Shown here one piece after another: positions 47,382-60,895 of a stretch of DNA of 64,000 bases. The translations under genes and the position numbers were made by a program. The stretch is taken from NCBI GenBank assembly GCA_035048815.1, contig JAUCBN010000007.1:317501-381500 (forward strand). Direction: 5' to 3'. Below the pieces are notes generated by a model. It was given only the letters and a program-made list of their open reading frames with translations. It was not told where the DNA came from and made no database searches. Every line of letters starts with the position of its first letter. Within the stretch, counting starts at the first letter, position 1. The DNA is from Abelmoschus esculentus. Taxonomy: Eukaryota; Streptophyta; Magnoliopsida; Malvales; Malvaceae.

Positions 47382-49994
47382 GTATTGAGATCACGAATGA
47401 GAGATTTTTCATGGAAAAGCTTCTGAATTTTAATTCCAAGGGCTGTGTAGCTGAGAGGAGTTGACGAGCGATTACAGAGGCTGCAATTAAATTTGTAAAG
47501 CGTCGATGCCTGGGTACGGGTCGGATCCGGTTTTTACCGACCCATCCTGATCCGAAAAAAAATACTAGAGTCGCAAATCTGGCTTATAAAAAAAAAATTA
47601 AGCTTTTAATTGTAAAAAATAATTCTAAGAACTTAATTGTTAAAATATATAAAGATCGAGTATTACAAAAAAATATAATAAAAAATTATACTATTAATCT
47701 TATATAGGTTAATTTTTTAATCAACATAAATTTTATTTTTTTTAAAATCTTAATTCAGACATCAAATATTATTTCATTAGACCATATAAAAACCTAATTG
47801 AATTGGGTGAAATGTTCATCATAGGTTCATTAGAAAATTTTCAAAAAGGTATATATTTTGGTATTTAAATGTTATCTTAAGGTATATTTTTCAAAAGTAA
47901 TTTTATTACATGTAATGTTTCTATTTTTTTTTACTTAGATCATTTTGTTGAGTTCACATTTAAATATTTTTTAATATAATTAGATGATTTAAAATTTAAT
48001 TTAATACTTAAACTTATTTTTATATTGAAATTGATATCTGAATTTCATTTCATGATTCAAATTAGTTTAAATAAATTATTTATCGTAAATAAGAAGTAAA
48101 TTATACCAAAAAATAAAGAACGAGTGTCAGTTTGAACAAAAATTAAAATTCAAGTATTTAATTGAAAAAACTAAATCAAATTATTCCTTGTAGTGAAATT
48201 CATGTACCAAAAACCTATATTTACCCTATAAATTTTAAAATCTCCAGTTTTCTAAGACCAACTGTACAAATATACAACCCAGACTCATGGATCATGTTCT
48301 TGCTTTTTATCATCTTATGCATACAAGCCAGAAAATACCCGTTTCTGGCAATAAACATTTCACAAACTCTTCAGCAACATGATGTGAATTCTGAATATAA
48401 CATTTGCACCAGTACAAGTTTTGTCATGAAAAATTTCCCTCCGACCGCACCGACGAGTATCGATCGAGATGCATTTCTTAACTAGATAGGTTCATACAAA
48501 GGAAAGGATCCTGGATCTGCATAGGCAGTGTCACAGCAGGAATATTTTCACATAATCTGTCCCTTGATAAACTAAAATCTGCAGTTTCATACATAAAATG
48601 TGGGCAGTAAACGAAAAATTCGCACTGGTTACCACCAACCTGACGATCAAAAGTGAACCAAGAGTAACTGCAGGAATCTGGCAGTAGTAGAAATGACAGA
48701 CTTTCATGGGGAACCCTGAAAGCCATTTACACATAGGAGAGTTTATGGAGGGGAAAAACGAAAGTGGAGACTTGTTGATGGGGCAACTGACATCAAGACA
48801 AGAAGTGGAATTGGGGTTCATTCTAAAGGAGCAATATTGGGAGATAGCTGATTGGAGATACTATGTTGAAATGAAAGTAGGACCCTTTGCATGTGGAAGC
48901 CACCATGGGAGCTGTTGGTGCATTATAATAACGAGATAAAGAAAGATGGTTTCTGTTCAAAGATTTGTCCTTCAAGGGGACTGTTTAGGAGTTATGAAGT
49001 GGCTCAAGGATTGGAGTCAAGATTTTGTCTTGTTCAATCCCCTTGAGAGATGAGACTATATTCTATATTAATCAAGTTAAAATTATGAAAATTCAGGAGG
49101 GCAATACAGAAGAGTAATAAAGATAATTTAATGGTTAACAGAATTGATTTGGAATTTTTCCTTAGATTCATCCTTTTCCCCTTTAAATAATTAAAATTAA
49201 GGCCGTAAACGGGTCGAGTCAAACTCAACTTAAATTTGAAATACTTAAAGTTAATCTCTATTCGACTCACAAGCTCACAAGCTTAAAATTATTGAGCTTG
49301 AGCTTGAGTTCAAAATCAAAATTTAAATTCGAATTAGAAGTCAGAAAGCCCAAAAAACACCTAAAGCTCGAACATACTAAGTCAAACTCAAATATCATTA
49401 AACTCGAGTAGAGTTTTAAATTATTAACCTTAACTAAAGCTCAAACTCTAATCTCAATAAAAACTAATATAAAAACATATTTAAATTTGTTTTCAATAAT
49501 AAAAAAAATGTTTTTGCAAAATAAAACCCTATTCTATTTATAATCAGATTTTTTCTCTCTCCTTCATATCTAAGCGATGGAGAATTACTATTTTGGGATC
49601 AATTATGTTTATCTTTATATCATGCAAAAAAAAAAAGAAATTATATATTAGTATTATTAATTTCAAGTAATTCAAGATATTTTCAAGTCAAATATAAATA
49701 ATTCAACTCAACTCATTAAAAATTCGAATTAAATCTAATTATATCAAACTTTAACTAAATTTTAAACAAATCAAATTCTAATAATTTATAATTTATTTCG
49801 TCACTAATTTACCGACCTAAATTTAGAATAAAAAGGGTCCATTCATTCCAAAATAGCGTTGAGAAAAAGCAACTTTTTTTTTTCATTTACTTGCCTTGCC
49901 ACATCCATATACCCAAAGCAACCCGTCTCCATCATTTCTTTTTTCTTCTGGTTTCTTTAATCATCAAGTTTCTCTTAGGCCTTTCATCGAGCAG
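47382..49994. other. Intergenic DNA and 5' leader of the NEDD8-conjugating enzyme gene
   Basis: Bases 47382-47560 are the PPR promoter. Bases 47560-48150 are AT-rich. A GC-balanced stretch at about 48260-49050 has short overlapping frames on both strands (minus 48478-48821, plus 48706-48939), but none has family features, so a non-coding RNA or gene relic is as likely as a gene. Bases 49195-49815 are repeat copy C. Bases about 49900-49994 are probably the untranslated first exon of the UBC12 gene. Confidence 0.5.
49195..49815 (+). repeat. Dispersed CTCGA-rich repeat, copy C (degenerate)
   Basis: It starts GGCCGTAAACGGGTCGAGTC. It ends like copy A: both read AAATTTTAA(A/C)CAAAT, then AATAACTTATAA or AATAATTTATAA, then a GACCTA block. 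The start and inverted end (AGGTCGGTAAATTAG) are loosely complementary, suggesting terminal inverted repeats. Confidence 0.5.
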
Positions 49995-50567
49995 GTTCGT
50001 AACAATCTGATAAAAAACCAAAAACTTCATGTTTACATATATGTTATACGGTTTTGATTACTGAAATATCCGTTTGTTAAGTTTAGGTGCTCAAATCATA
50101 TTAAGTTTCTCTAATCTTTAACGGTGGGTTTCATCTTGAGTTATGATCTTTAAAGGGGAAAACACTTATCTTTTAGATTGTAATTAGTATACTGAAATTC
50201 TATTGGATGATATTAGAAGTAAGTGTACTCAAATTCTATTGGGTGATACCGATTCCATTTCTGAAAACGGTTAAAAGAATGATCTTTTTGGTTTTTTAAA
50301 GTAAAATACATAACAAAGATGGGACTTTTAGGGTTAGGGTTTTTCACAAGTAATTTGTTTTGATTGTTTATTTCAGATTTTGATTGGTATCAATGAAATT
50401 TTCAGTTAGGGTTTATGAAGAACAATTGTTTTGTTTTTTATGGTTTCTTTTAGATTTTGAATTGGTATTACTTTGGTTATGTAATTAATGGAATTCTAGT
50501 AAATTCTGCCATCCTTCAACTATTGAAATGAATGGGCTTGTTTTAAATTTTTCAAATGTTTGTGCAG
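49995..50567 (+). other. Probable 5' UTR intron of the UBC12-like gene
   Basis: A donor CGAGCAG|GTTCGT and an acceptor TTTGTGCAG|GAG lie five bases before the start codon region. Leader introns of this size are common in plant housekeeping genes. The donor is inferred; the acceptor is clear. Confidence 0.55.
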
Positions 50568-50572
50568 GAGCT

Positions 50573-51621
50573 ATGATTCGGCTGTTTAAAGTAAAGGAAA
50601 AACAGAAAGAGCTTGCAGAAAATGCAAATGGTGGATCACCTATCAGAAAGCAAACTGCAGGGGAGTTACGTTTACACAAAGGTTTGCATATCCTGTGTAA
50701 TGAATTTGATCCAGCTTATACGAATATATACATGTATATGTATGTGTGTGTTGATAGTTGAATTTGTCTGATTGTAGTTTGCTCAAGCACTGAATTTTTA
50801 TCAAGTTTAAGATGTGTATTTGATCTGGGATTGAATTAGTACTTAATAAACGTGAGCATCATGTTATATTTGGCCTTCTACTTGCAGACATTTCGGAGCT
50901 GAACCTACCGAAATCTTGTTCCATATCATTTCCTAATGGAAAGGATGACCTGATGAACTTCGAGGTTTCAATTCGACCTGATGAAGGATATTATCTGTAA
51001 GGGACTTCTTTCATATCCCTTGTGTAATTGTTTTATGTTTGTTTCTCTTGCTAATAACACGAACGAGTGTTCGACTGACTTGTTGCTCTGCTTTATTAGT
51101 GGTGGCCCGTTTTTGTTCTCCTTCCAAGTTTCTCCCACCTATCCGCACGAGGCACCAAAAGTTAAATGCAAGACCAAGGTAGACAGGGTCATCTTATTTA
51201 GTCATGGCTTCCTCCCCATATTCATGTTGTGGTCTGATTTGCTTTTGGCTAGAACTCATTTTATTTCACGTTCTCTGATTCTCAGGTCTACCATCCCAAT
51301 ATTGACCTGGAAGGAAATGTTTGCCTTAACATCTTGCGTGAAGACTGGAAACCCGTGCTCAATATAAACACTGTAATCTATGGATTATACCATCTTTTCA
51401 CGGTACTTGGCTAGTGAATTTATATTGATAGTTCTATGAATTCATAGCTATCTGGTACTTAAAATTTTCAATTTTGTGTGCAGGAACCAAATTATGAGGA
51501 CCCCCTCAATCACGACGCTGCTGCAGTGTTGAGGGACAATCCAAAGATGTTTGAATCTAATGTGAGAAGGGCTATGTACGGCGGATATGTGGGTCAAACC
51601 TATTTCCAACGGTGCATGTAA
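50573..51621 (+). CDS. RCE1: NEDD8/RUB-conjugating enzyme E2 (UBC12/RCE1-like)
   Basis: Five exons, 50573-50681, 50888-50996, 51100-51178, 51286-51402 and 51484-51621, give 183 residues, the family's usual length. The start MIRLFKVKEKQKELAEN is the basic N-terminal extension that docks on the NEDD8 E1. The UBC fold follows, with SFPNGKDDLMNFEV, the YPHEAPKVKC loop, and the catalytic cysteine C112 in DLEGNVCLNILREDWKP. It ends GYVGQTYFQRCM. The enzyme takes RUB/NEDD8 from the AXR1-ECR1 E1 and passes it to cullins with RBX1, which activates SCF-type ubiquitin ligases, including those for auxin and jasmonate. All key residues are present. Confidence 0.96.
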
Positions 51622-54600
51622 AATGCAAACGCACAATGTTATCGACGATCAAGTTTCTGTGAGTTGTATAATCTGTCTGGAAATGACCTTTGGTCATCCA
51701 CTTTGAATTTCTCTATGTGAATCACGGAATGATTTCCTATAAGACCAACCAGCTAAAATCCTAGTTATGTTTTACTCTAGCTTTCCTAATGCTAAACGTT
51801 TGCGTGACGAATATCGTCTTGAATGTAGAACTCGGATAGACTGAATCTCATGCATTATCTTGAAATATGTCTTTCTTCCTTAGTCCCTCACGGTCTGAAG
51901 ACAATGAAGATGAAGTATTTGTGTCTTGCATCCATTGTTGATTCATGATGGGATTGTGATTTTAGGTTCAAATCATTCTAGATTCATGTTGTTTGTGGTT
52001 TGGGGTTGGCTTTTATAATCAAAGCCATATATAGTTGAGTTTGGCTCATGATGATGTTGATTATTTCTTCTTGACCTCAGCATCTTAAAATGGGTGTTGA
52101 TTAAGTATGCCATGAAATGACATCGAATCCCTTAAGCAAGGTTAGAGGTTCGAATGATCCGGATTGGTTAACCAATAAAATCGAAACTGGTAGTAAAAGA
52201 AATAGTCTTTGTAAATGCCTCCATAAGCATGTCGAGAACCTAAATAGTTGTTATTTTGGACCATGTCTTGTTAATTTTTTAAATGTCCAGGTTCAGTCTT
52301 AAAAGAGATCTATAACAATAGGACTAAATATTGGTATATTTTTGCATGTCTTTCTGTTTAGTATTAATTTATTTTTATGATAAAATAATACCTAATATTA
52401 TAGATTGTTTCTTTTTAGTATTTGGTGTTAAAACTTAACGTTTTACTGAAAATAACACGCTGTAGATTACCATGTCATTTTTCTCTCCTAATCAATATAT
52501 TATGTTGATTAAAATCATAAAAGTTATATATTGGTACGTTGATTAAAAGAGAAAATGATATGATAACTTGTTACGTGTGATTTTTTTTATAAGCATATCA
52601 CATGTCATATCTATTTCTCTTAGTTAATATATTATTAAATATTTTTAACAATACCAAAATAAAAATAAAATGTAACGTAATGTACTATTTGTAAAACAAA
52701 AATAAGAGTACTAAAAAAGAAATATGAACAAAAATGTGGGGTACCAAATAGGTAATTTTCTCTTTATTTATTACATGAATTTTTTTGATTGTCTTCTTGG
52801 TTCTAGAATTTTATCCTGATTCATCAAGATTGATCCACGTCATACGTATAGATTACGAACTCAAAATCTATCTAAACGATATCAAATTACTTATTACATG
52901 AACTAACTCACGAGACCTATAACCATTTCTTTTATTTGTTGTATAACTTATAACATACATCCCAGAGGCAAAGGGATATATTTCACTAATTTATGTATAG
53001 CTGCAGCTTTACATACTATAGAATTGGTGACAATGGCAGATCGTTCAATAATTTCTTATCACGAGACTCATGGTATACGTGCAGTTCTTACATGCGTAGG
53101 ATTACTAATATACTAATCAAGGATTATAATCACTAAAAAAATCAAAACCAAATATATATTAAATGATTATTAAAATATAATATTACTTGCTATGATACAT
53201 TATATACTTCAATATATTCAGTGGAATATAAGGCTACATGAAAACACATGAAAGATTAATTAATGAAATTAAGAATATTATCCTAGGTCATATCAAATAA
53301 TGAAAGATTAAGACATTATAAAAGATGTAATTTGGACATGATGTCTGTAATTATATTACACTCGCGAGGAATCCTAAAAACCACTCTCGTATTAAGCTTA
53401 TTGTATGAAACAAAATTCAAAAAATATTATGAAACGATACCATTATTGTTATATAATGATCGTTATTTAAATTTATAACTTCAACCCCATGCGACATCCT
53501 CCCCCACACCTTTCCCAACACGTATTACCTCAGCCAAAAGCTAAAGCGAAACATCATGATGCTCCCTTTGTCTATATTTATCAGACATTCGAATATGAAT
53601 ATAAAAATATATTCTAAATACATTCAAATCTGTAAAAATTATTGAAATATCAATAATAAATATATATATTTCTGCTTTACATTTTCATGTTGAATCTGAG
53701 TCATGTGAATGGCTACCATGTGGGGGTCATGCATGTTGCAGATGAAGGAAAGAAAGACAGCTTGGGATTCGAAAAAGTTTGGGTTAAAATATAAAATATA
53801 GAAACTACATGGACCAAACTTTGCCACAAAACCACTTGGTCTCCTGACACGTCTCGAGGGGTAGGAGTTCATTGAGAAAATAGTAGTAATGGTAAGAAGT
53901 TAATCCAGTCTTGCAGATATTTTTTAATTTAAGATATCGGTCCTTGATAATAATAATTAATTTTTTATTATAGATATTTTTATTAAGAGGTAAAAACTTA
54001 GAATTTAAGTTTAACAATAAAACATATGCGTTTAAAAGTAAAATAAAGTTATAAATAAATCATTTTTTAAAATATAGAGATAAAAATAAAAAAAAAATCG
54101 GGAAAGGATAATCTGATGTAGTTTTATTACTGTTAAGAAATAAACGTCTGGCTATAAAATATAACTTCACTTTATTGGTAGGAATCAAACTTCATATCTT
54201 ATAGTTAAAAGATAAAATCAAAAACAAAGTTAAGTGAGGGCAGGAAGGCGACAATCACCTCACCTCAAAGATTTTTTTATCTTTATCTTTTATTTAATTT
54301 TTTTAAATTTAATTTATTTATAAATTTATCTTTATATTTTACCTAAACTTCAAATTCTGATCGTGTTTCTGAATCAAACAAGCCATTACCATACCAGGTT
54401 TTACAGAATCTTTTTAAAGATTTGTCATTATTTCATACTTATTCGTTTAATATACCTTGCTAAAGATACCAACTTATCTGTTTCTAAAGCTTTATTACTT
54501 TTCAATCTGTGCGATCTGAGCTTACTTTATCTAATGGTTTTCTGTGTGGACTCGGAAGAAAGTGAAAATGACCTGCTAAGGTGTTGCCTTCCAATAGGAA

Positions 54601-54788
54601 AAAGGTAAACCCTCTGGTTCTTGTCTCCATGGATTTCATTGAAAGGGTTTGACTAGAGGAGGGTGTAGGTTTCATCTCTTCATTGGTGGATATTTGTCTA
54701 ACACAAAATTCCAATTGTAAATATCTAAATCATAAAAAAATAAAAAAATAATGGTTCTTTTACGACACAATTGATAGACTCTGTTGAA

Positions 54789-54813
54789 TATATATATATA
54801 TATATATATATAT
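54789..54813. repeat. (TA)12 microsatellite
   Basis: A pure TA run in intergenic DNA. Confidence 0.9.
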
Positions 54814-57800
54814 GGTGTTTAGCTTATCTAGAGAAATAGGGTCTTTAAAATTTATTTTAAAATTAGAGCTAAACCCTAAAATATATGTAGGAAAGCACCA
54901 TTTATAAATGACGATTTGGAAGAAAATACCATGATTTTTTTTCAAAATTAGTTTATTTTTAATTTTGAGTTAGATTATTCTTAATTTTTTTCAATTGATG
55001 AATTTATTTTTTTCGGTTTGATTTATCTATTTGTTAGATAATATTATTTTATAACAAAGATATTTCATATTAAAAACAAATTAATAAATTCAAATTCCAA
55101 AAGCTCATCACCCTAGGCATTGGACAAACACAATATTGTACCATGTTCTACTATAAAATGACTCAGTCCACTAATAAAATGGCTCAAATTAAGGCACAAT
55201 TCAGGGGTTTGTTTGAAAACCTAGGTTAAAGGAGGGTGGAAATTAAAAAAAATTATAGACCCTGAAATTATAGGATGGGAAGAGGGAAACATGGAGGTTT
55301 ACTGTTTGTGTCACATACAACACAAACAAATTTGACTTAGAAAATAATAATAAAAAAAAAAAGACAAATTGCAAATGGATAAGCACTCTACACTAAGATG
55401 TTAAATAACCATGGTGAATTAAGACATTTTTTTCATATTTAAATAAATTTCAAAATTTATTTTATTTTTAAGTTGATATTTAATAATATTATAAAAATTA
55501 CTAAATTAATAGTTTTTTAAATACAAATAATTAAATTTATTAAATTATTTGAATTATAACCAAATTAATAGAATATATAAGTTTTAAGAATTAAATATGT
55601 TAACAAAAGCATCAAAATAGTGGATGAAATTAAAGTTTAGGTACCAAAATTTTAAAAAAATCTATATATGTCAACTTGATCGAAGAAAATACTTAGTTCA
55701 AGTATGAGCTTGGGAACAAAAATTCTTTAAGAACCAACTTGTCAGAAAATATGTAATTTAAGAATATAATAGTTTTATATTCTTAATACGGTCTCGAGAT
55801 AGAATTTATTTGGCTCTTAAAAAAACCGACACAAATACAATAAAACTATTAGAATCCAAATTTCCTAAATAGTTTAATTCTTATTGAACCCAAACACATT
55901 TAATATGAGTAAAAATTCTTATCTCTTAGTTATGTCCCTTTCTACTTCTTTTACTAATTTTTTTAAAAAATAAATTATAAATTCTAATCCTATTAATGTA
56001 GCTGAAGGGGTAGTGGAGGACCACTTTCTACTCTGTTCAAGTGTCAAGCTTTAATGCTTGAATTATATACCTGTGTAGGGATTATTAGTGTAAAGTAAGA
56101 TTTGTACAATCTATTTCAAAGTTGGAAGCTGAGGAAACAAGCGTTGGAAATGTCGGGAGAAACATGACAGACAGGAATGTAAACACTTACACTTCATTAT
56201 TTAGATTGTAATTAATTATTCCTTTAATAACTCAAAAGCATACAAAGGAATCTTCCTGTGGCATGCAAAAAAATAATGACAAAAAGATAGTGCAGTTGAT
56301 TAATGTATTGTTTTTCTTGTTATAATCGCTTTATATTTTATTCGGATTGAATTCGAATATAAAAGATAAGGTTTGAATGTATAATTTTAGAGTTAGCTTT
56401 TTAACTTAAATTTAGAGTTTAAAAATATTAAAATCTACAAGTTATAAATCTAAAATTTACATAATAAATTTTATTATAAATGTCTATATAAAAAAATTAA
56501 ACTAACCTTTCATCAAATAATAATCTCTCTTAATCTTATTTAATTTCATTATTATTCAAACTCAAAAAATATCTATAAACTAATATTAACTTATAACTTT
56601 ATACGGTTTAAAAAAATCATCCTTATCCTGTTCCCTGACCACCCTAGCTTTACTCACTCCTAGTTTAACCTTAACCTTGGTTTATAAAAACATAATTAAA
56701 ACCAAACACCACGTTGTTTGAAGATCTAGAAACCCTTTTTTTTTCTTTCGCTTAACCAACAAGAAACATTTGTATATAGTAAGCAAGCTTTATCCGATCA
56801 ACACCGACTTCCCTAACCCTGGAAATGAAGTCCCAGAATCAATGCTTTATCGACAGACAACCTTATCTTCACCAATCCAACATCGACAAATCTAATAACT
56901 TTGTTCCAAAATGGCCCCACACCTGAAACCTGAAAACATATATAATATATTATCATACAATTACAGTTACTTTATTTCGACAAACATGAGCTGCAGTTTT
57001 TGCATCAATGGTGGCACCTGTGACACCTACGTTCTGTCTGAATTTTCTTCAGTGAATAAAGACGAAGCATTTTTACTGGGATTCTTTAAGATAAGGTGTG
57101 TAAGTAAAAGATAAAGGAATGAAAGAGCAGCAACGTACGTAAAAGTTGTCAACCTTTCCGAAAATTCTATACAAATGTTAGATCGAATATATTTAAATTG
57201 TAATCATATTTTTTATATCGAGACTCGAATTCGAATAATATAAGACGAGACCAAGGTGGTCCCGAGAAGAGATGTGGTTTTGTTGGGGGTTGTGACACGA
57301 GGTCATGTGTTGAGTTGCACCCCATGTGCGTTCCTAAAGCAGTCTTTGTCTGTTCATGGCCCTTTTTCTAGTAGACTTGGAGCCATGTTAGATTTCCACC
57401 TCTCATCAACTGTCGTGCTCAAGACACTTACAAGAATCAGTATGTAAATATGTTTACATCATAGACATACCTATATTCAAACATTTATGCAATTAGGGAT
57501 GGAACAAAAAAGATAGGAAGTGACAATTATTTTTTAAAATAATTTAAAATTTATATTTTTAATTAAAAATTATTTTTATTTTTTAAAATTTTATAAATTG
57601 TACCTTAAAATCTTACAACTTATCTTTTAATATAAAATCTTATGTCTATCTTTGTATATAACTGATATAATTATTTCGTAAATAATTTAATTTAAGGATA
57701 AAATTTATAAATGATAACTAAATTTTATATAATTAATTATATATTATTATATATATAAATAATGATACATTACGATATATAATATATATAATTATACCCT

Positions 57801-58423
57801 GTGATGGCAATCTTACAAAACTTTCTGAAACAAATTATTAATATAAAATGTAAATAGAATTAATAAAATATCATTAAATCACGTGGAGATGCACAGTAAA
57901 GTAATTAGCAATAAGTTGAAATTCAAGACGTCATCAATGACGTCATGCGGAAACCCTAAAACATTTCGCCAGTAATAGATTAATAAAATGTGGGAATATT
58001 CCACACTAGACGAGACATAAGATTATTAAAATAAAATTAAAAGTATGAATCTTAAAATTATTGATCAAATATTTAAGTTAAACGATTGTTTTATAATTAA
58101 TTTTTATAATGTTTGATTTAAATCATTGACTAATAAATTAGATACCAATAATTATAATAAAAAAATCAAATGCGGCTCATATTACTTATCTCTACCTTAA
58201 TAACCATTTTTTTTTCTTGATCCTCTTATCTAATTCATTTCTAAGACAAAATTCTATTTATAATTTAAAATAGATTTATAGATTTATTTACGAATCATAT
58301 CAAACTGTGATCGATATTCTTTTATAATAATTTTATAAAATCTAGATAAAATAACTTATTTTTTTAATTTAATATGTATTTTTTGTTATTTGATGATGTG
58401 ATATGATATTGTGTATGTAACAC

Positions 58424-58531
58424 GAAAAATTATATCATGAATTATTTTTACCACGTTATTACTGGTCTCAACCAATCAGGTTGTATGAACTATAAATAAC
58501 GTGGTGAATAAAGTTCATGATATAACCTCTC
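58424..58531. mobile_element. Small foldback MITE, probably same family as 22621-22821
   Basis: The left arm (AATTATATCATGAATT, then ACCACGTTATTA) is inverted in the right arm (AAATAACGTGGTGAATAAA, then TTCATGATATAA) around the loop TGGTCTCAACCAATCAGG. The blocks TTATATCATG, CCACG and AACCAAT occur in the same order in the Mutator-like MITE. Flanks TGTAACACG and TGTGACACA agree at seven of nine positions and could be an old target duplication. Confidence 0.6.
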
Positions 58532-59584
58532 TTGTGACACAATCTAAGAGTGTCACACAATTATAACAACTAAAAAATTTACAAAATCTAAAGACCATCT
58601 GACCAAAAATTAAGGACTGAATTAAAAAATTACCAAAACTCAAGGACTACATGTAGTTGTCAAATAACTATTGCTTGTGGCTAAGGAAGGAAGGGATTGG
58701 ACAATAAGGAGATTTGGATATAAAATTCCATAGGCCATTAAGACTTTATTTTTTATTGACCTTCAATGTGGGGCAGGGTTGGGATAAAAAAACTTTTAAC
58801 TTTTTTAAAAATAATATTTATTATCTCACCACCACAAATCCACACTCAGCCCTTTGCTTTTTCTCTTAATTAATTTTAATTAAAAACCCTAACCCTATAC
58901 CTATTTTCATCTGAGGGATCACAATCAGTTTAAAGAATCTTATAGAATTTAAAACAAGGGAATAAGATTATAAAATCTGATACGATAAAACTTTCATATA
59001 TATTATATAAAATTTATTTTACGTGTCTTTTTATAATTGTATTATAAAATTTAAATTTTAAAATTTAATCTTAAACCTCTAAATTAAATTGTTAATCTTT
59101 AAAATTAAAAATATATATAAATTAAAGTTTACACGATTTATATATAAAAATTTATTTAAATTTTATAAGGTCATCTGTTTAATTATATTGTAATTATAAA
59201 ACTTTTTAAACTTTATTTTAATTTTAATTTTTAAATGTGAAATTAAAAATTTTAAGTTATAATTTTTACGGATAAAAATAAATATACGAATGATAAATAA
59301 TATGTATTTTGTTAAATTTAATAGATTTATATAAAGAATTGATGCGAGAAAATCCGTCTTAAGAAAATTATATTTTCACAAACATCAAGTAAATGATTAC
59401 ATTTTTTTTGTTTTATATTTAATTTTGAATTGATTTGTTCTAGTATTTTGTTCGGTTAATGTCACTTTTCTAAAAATCACAATAATAATTATGTTCAATC
59501 AAATTATAAAATTAGATGTATTTAACGAACAAAAATTCTCTGCCTCTTCCTCATGCATTCTTTGGTGTTTTTTTTTGTTTTTTT

Positions 59585-59725
59585 AAAATACAATTTTAAA
59601 CCCTAAACCTTTATTTTCTATATTCTAACCCCTAAATCCTACACCCTAAAAAATACACCTTACCTAATTTCCTAAATCCTAACCAAAACTCTTAACCTAA
59701 AACCTTAAACCCTAACCCTCTAATT
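59585..59725. repeat. Degenerate interstitial telomere-like tract
   Basis: Variants of the plant telomere unit on one strand (AAACCCTAAACC, ACCCCTAAATCC, AAACCTTAAACCCTAACCC) are scattered over about 140 bp, some 310 bp before the HD-Zip start codon. It is too degenerate to be a recent telomere insertion. Telo-box-like sites also occur in plant promoters. Confidence 0.55.
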
Positions 59726-59943
59726 AAAAGTAGGAGCATAAATGAAGGCAGGAGGAAGGGGTAGATGATTTGCACTTGTATTTAACTCATTGCTTTATTT
59801 ATAATCGTATTTAATAATAATTTTTTATTTTATTTTTTTTAAGTGAATCTTCAAATAATATAGTGAATCAAGACCGTATGATATTTTTTTTTTCAAATTA
59901 AGAGTCAGTATATTTTTTAAACATTTATTATCCCACTCACCTC

Positions 59944-59950
59944 TATAAAT
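59944..59950 (+). promoter_or_regulatory. TATA box of the HD-Zip I gene
   Basis: TATAAAT in CTCTATAAATAAACC, 93 bp before the start codon, fits a leader of about 60 bp. Confidence 0.65.
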
Positions 59951-60036
59951 AAACCATGTTGCTTCCTATCACATTCACTTCCCTGAAATTCATCATCCAG
60001 TACTTAGAAAAAAGATAAAAGAAAGAAGAAGATCAA

Positions 60037-60895
60037 ATGAATAAGCTTGAAGATGAAATGGCTCTGATTTCCCCATTATACCCTAGTGCATACCTCCAAA
60101 TTGCACCTCAACAAGGTAATCTAAATTTTTCATATCTATTTTCTTGTTACCATAATTCAAACATGGATGTGAAGATGTGAAGATTATTCGTATCGAATAT
60201 ATACTTGTATCGAACTCTCAAATCGATTTTTTTACGATGAACAGCGGAAGCAAAGCCTCAACGGCGACGGAAGAGGAACAAAGGAGGGGAAGACAGCCTT
60301 GTAGGGGTTAAAAAAAGGAAGCTTACACAGGAACAAGTTGATGTTCTTGAACTTAATTTTGGTAATGAACATAAGCTCGAGTCTGAAAAGAAAGACAGGC
60401 TTGCTTCAGAACTCGGACTCGATCCTCGTCAGGTTGCTGTTTGGTTCCAGAACAGAAGAGCTCGTTGGAAGAACAAGAAGCTCGAGGAAGAGTTTAGCAG
60501 GCTGAAGTCAGTCAACGACAGCGTTGTGCTCGAGAAATGCCGTCTTGAATCGGAGGTATATATACATATATATGTATCTATCTTTAGTTTCAGACAACCC
60601 CCTTTCTTGTATTTTCTTTTCTGGTTTCTCGGGACCCAAACAGGAACTCGATTTTAACAAACTTTAATTTCAGGTTATAAAGCTGAAAGAGCAGCTGTGT
60701 GAAGCAGAGAAGGAAATCCAACAGCTGGGAGAGCGAGTAAATGGGATATCGATGAACAGTCCGAGCTCATCTCTTACAATGGAAGCCATGGATGCTGCAT
60801 TCCTGTCTGAATTTGGAGGATACGAAGATGTTTTCTACATAGCAGATAACAGTTACAATATTCATGCCATGGAGTGGATGAATCTGTATATGTAA
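60037..60895 (+). CDS. HD-Zip class I transcription factor, HB21/HB40/HB53-like
   Basis: Exons 60037-60115, 60245-60555 and 60674-60895 give 203 residues. The start MNKLEDEMALISPLYP is shared, from memory, with this clade. A basic stretch (PQRRRKRNKGG) precedes the homeodomain at about 49-104 (KLTQEQVDVLELNFG, then LGLDPRQVAVWFQNRRARWK). A leucine zipper follows directly to about residue 145 (KKLEEEFSRL to EKEIQQL). The C-terminus is acidic/aromatic and ends in MEWMNLYM. Class I HD-Zips bind CAATNATTG sites as dimers in the nucleus. In Arabidopsis, HB21, HB40 and HB53 act below BRC1 in bud dormancy and raise ABA. Orthology to one member cannot be told. Confidence 0.93.

Larger units (their letters stand above)
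51622..60036. other. Large intergenic region without a supported gene
   Basis: Bases 51622-52090 are UBC12 3' flank. The rest is AT-rich with GC-richer patches (54360-54720, 56890-57120, 57250-57450) that contain only short frames without family features. Also present are a (TA)n tract, a foldback element and a CCCTAAA-like tract, listed separately. Bases 59940-60036 are the HD-Zip promoter and leader. Confidence 0.55.

Noticed and set aside
48478..48939. Overlapping short frames on both strands in a GC-balanced patch
   Set aside because: Neither strand shows splice-consistent extension or a recognisable motif; noted as an unexplained patch only.
52130..52180. AGGTTCGAATGATCC, considered as a tRNA B box of a SINE
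   Set aside because: No matching A box at the right distance and no poly-A or target duplication.
57256..57447. 63-codon plus-strand frame in a GC-balanced patch
   Set aside because: No recognisable protein features, promoter or splice context.
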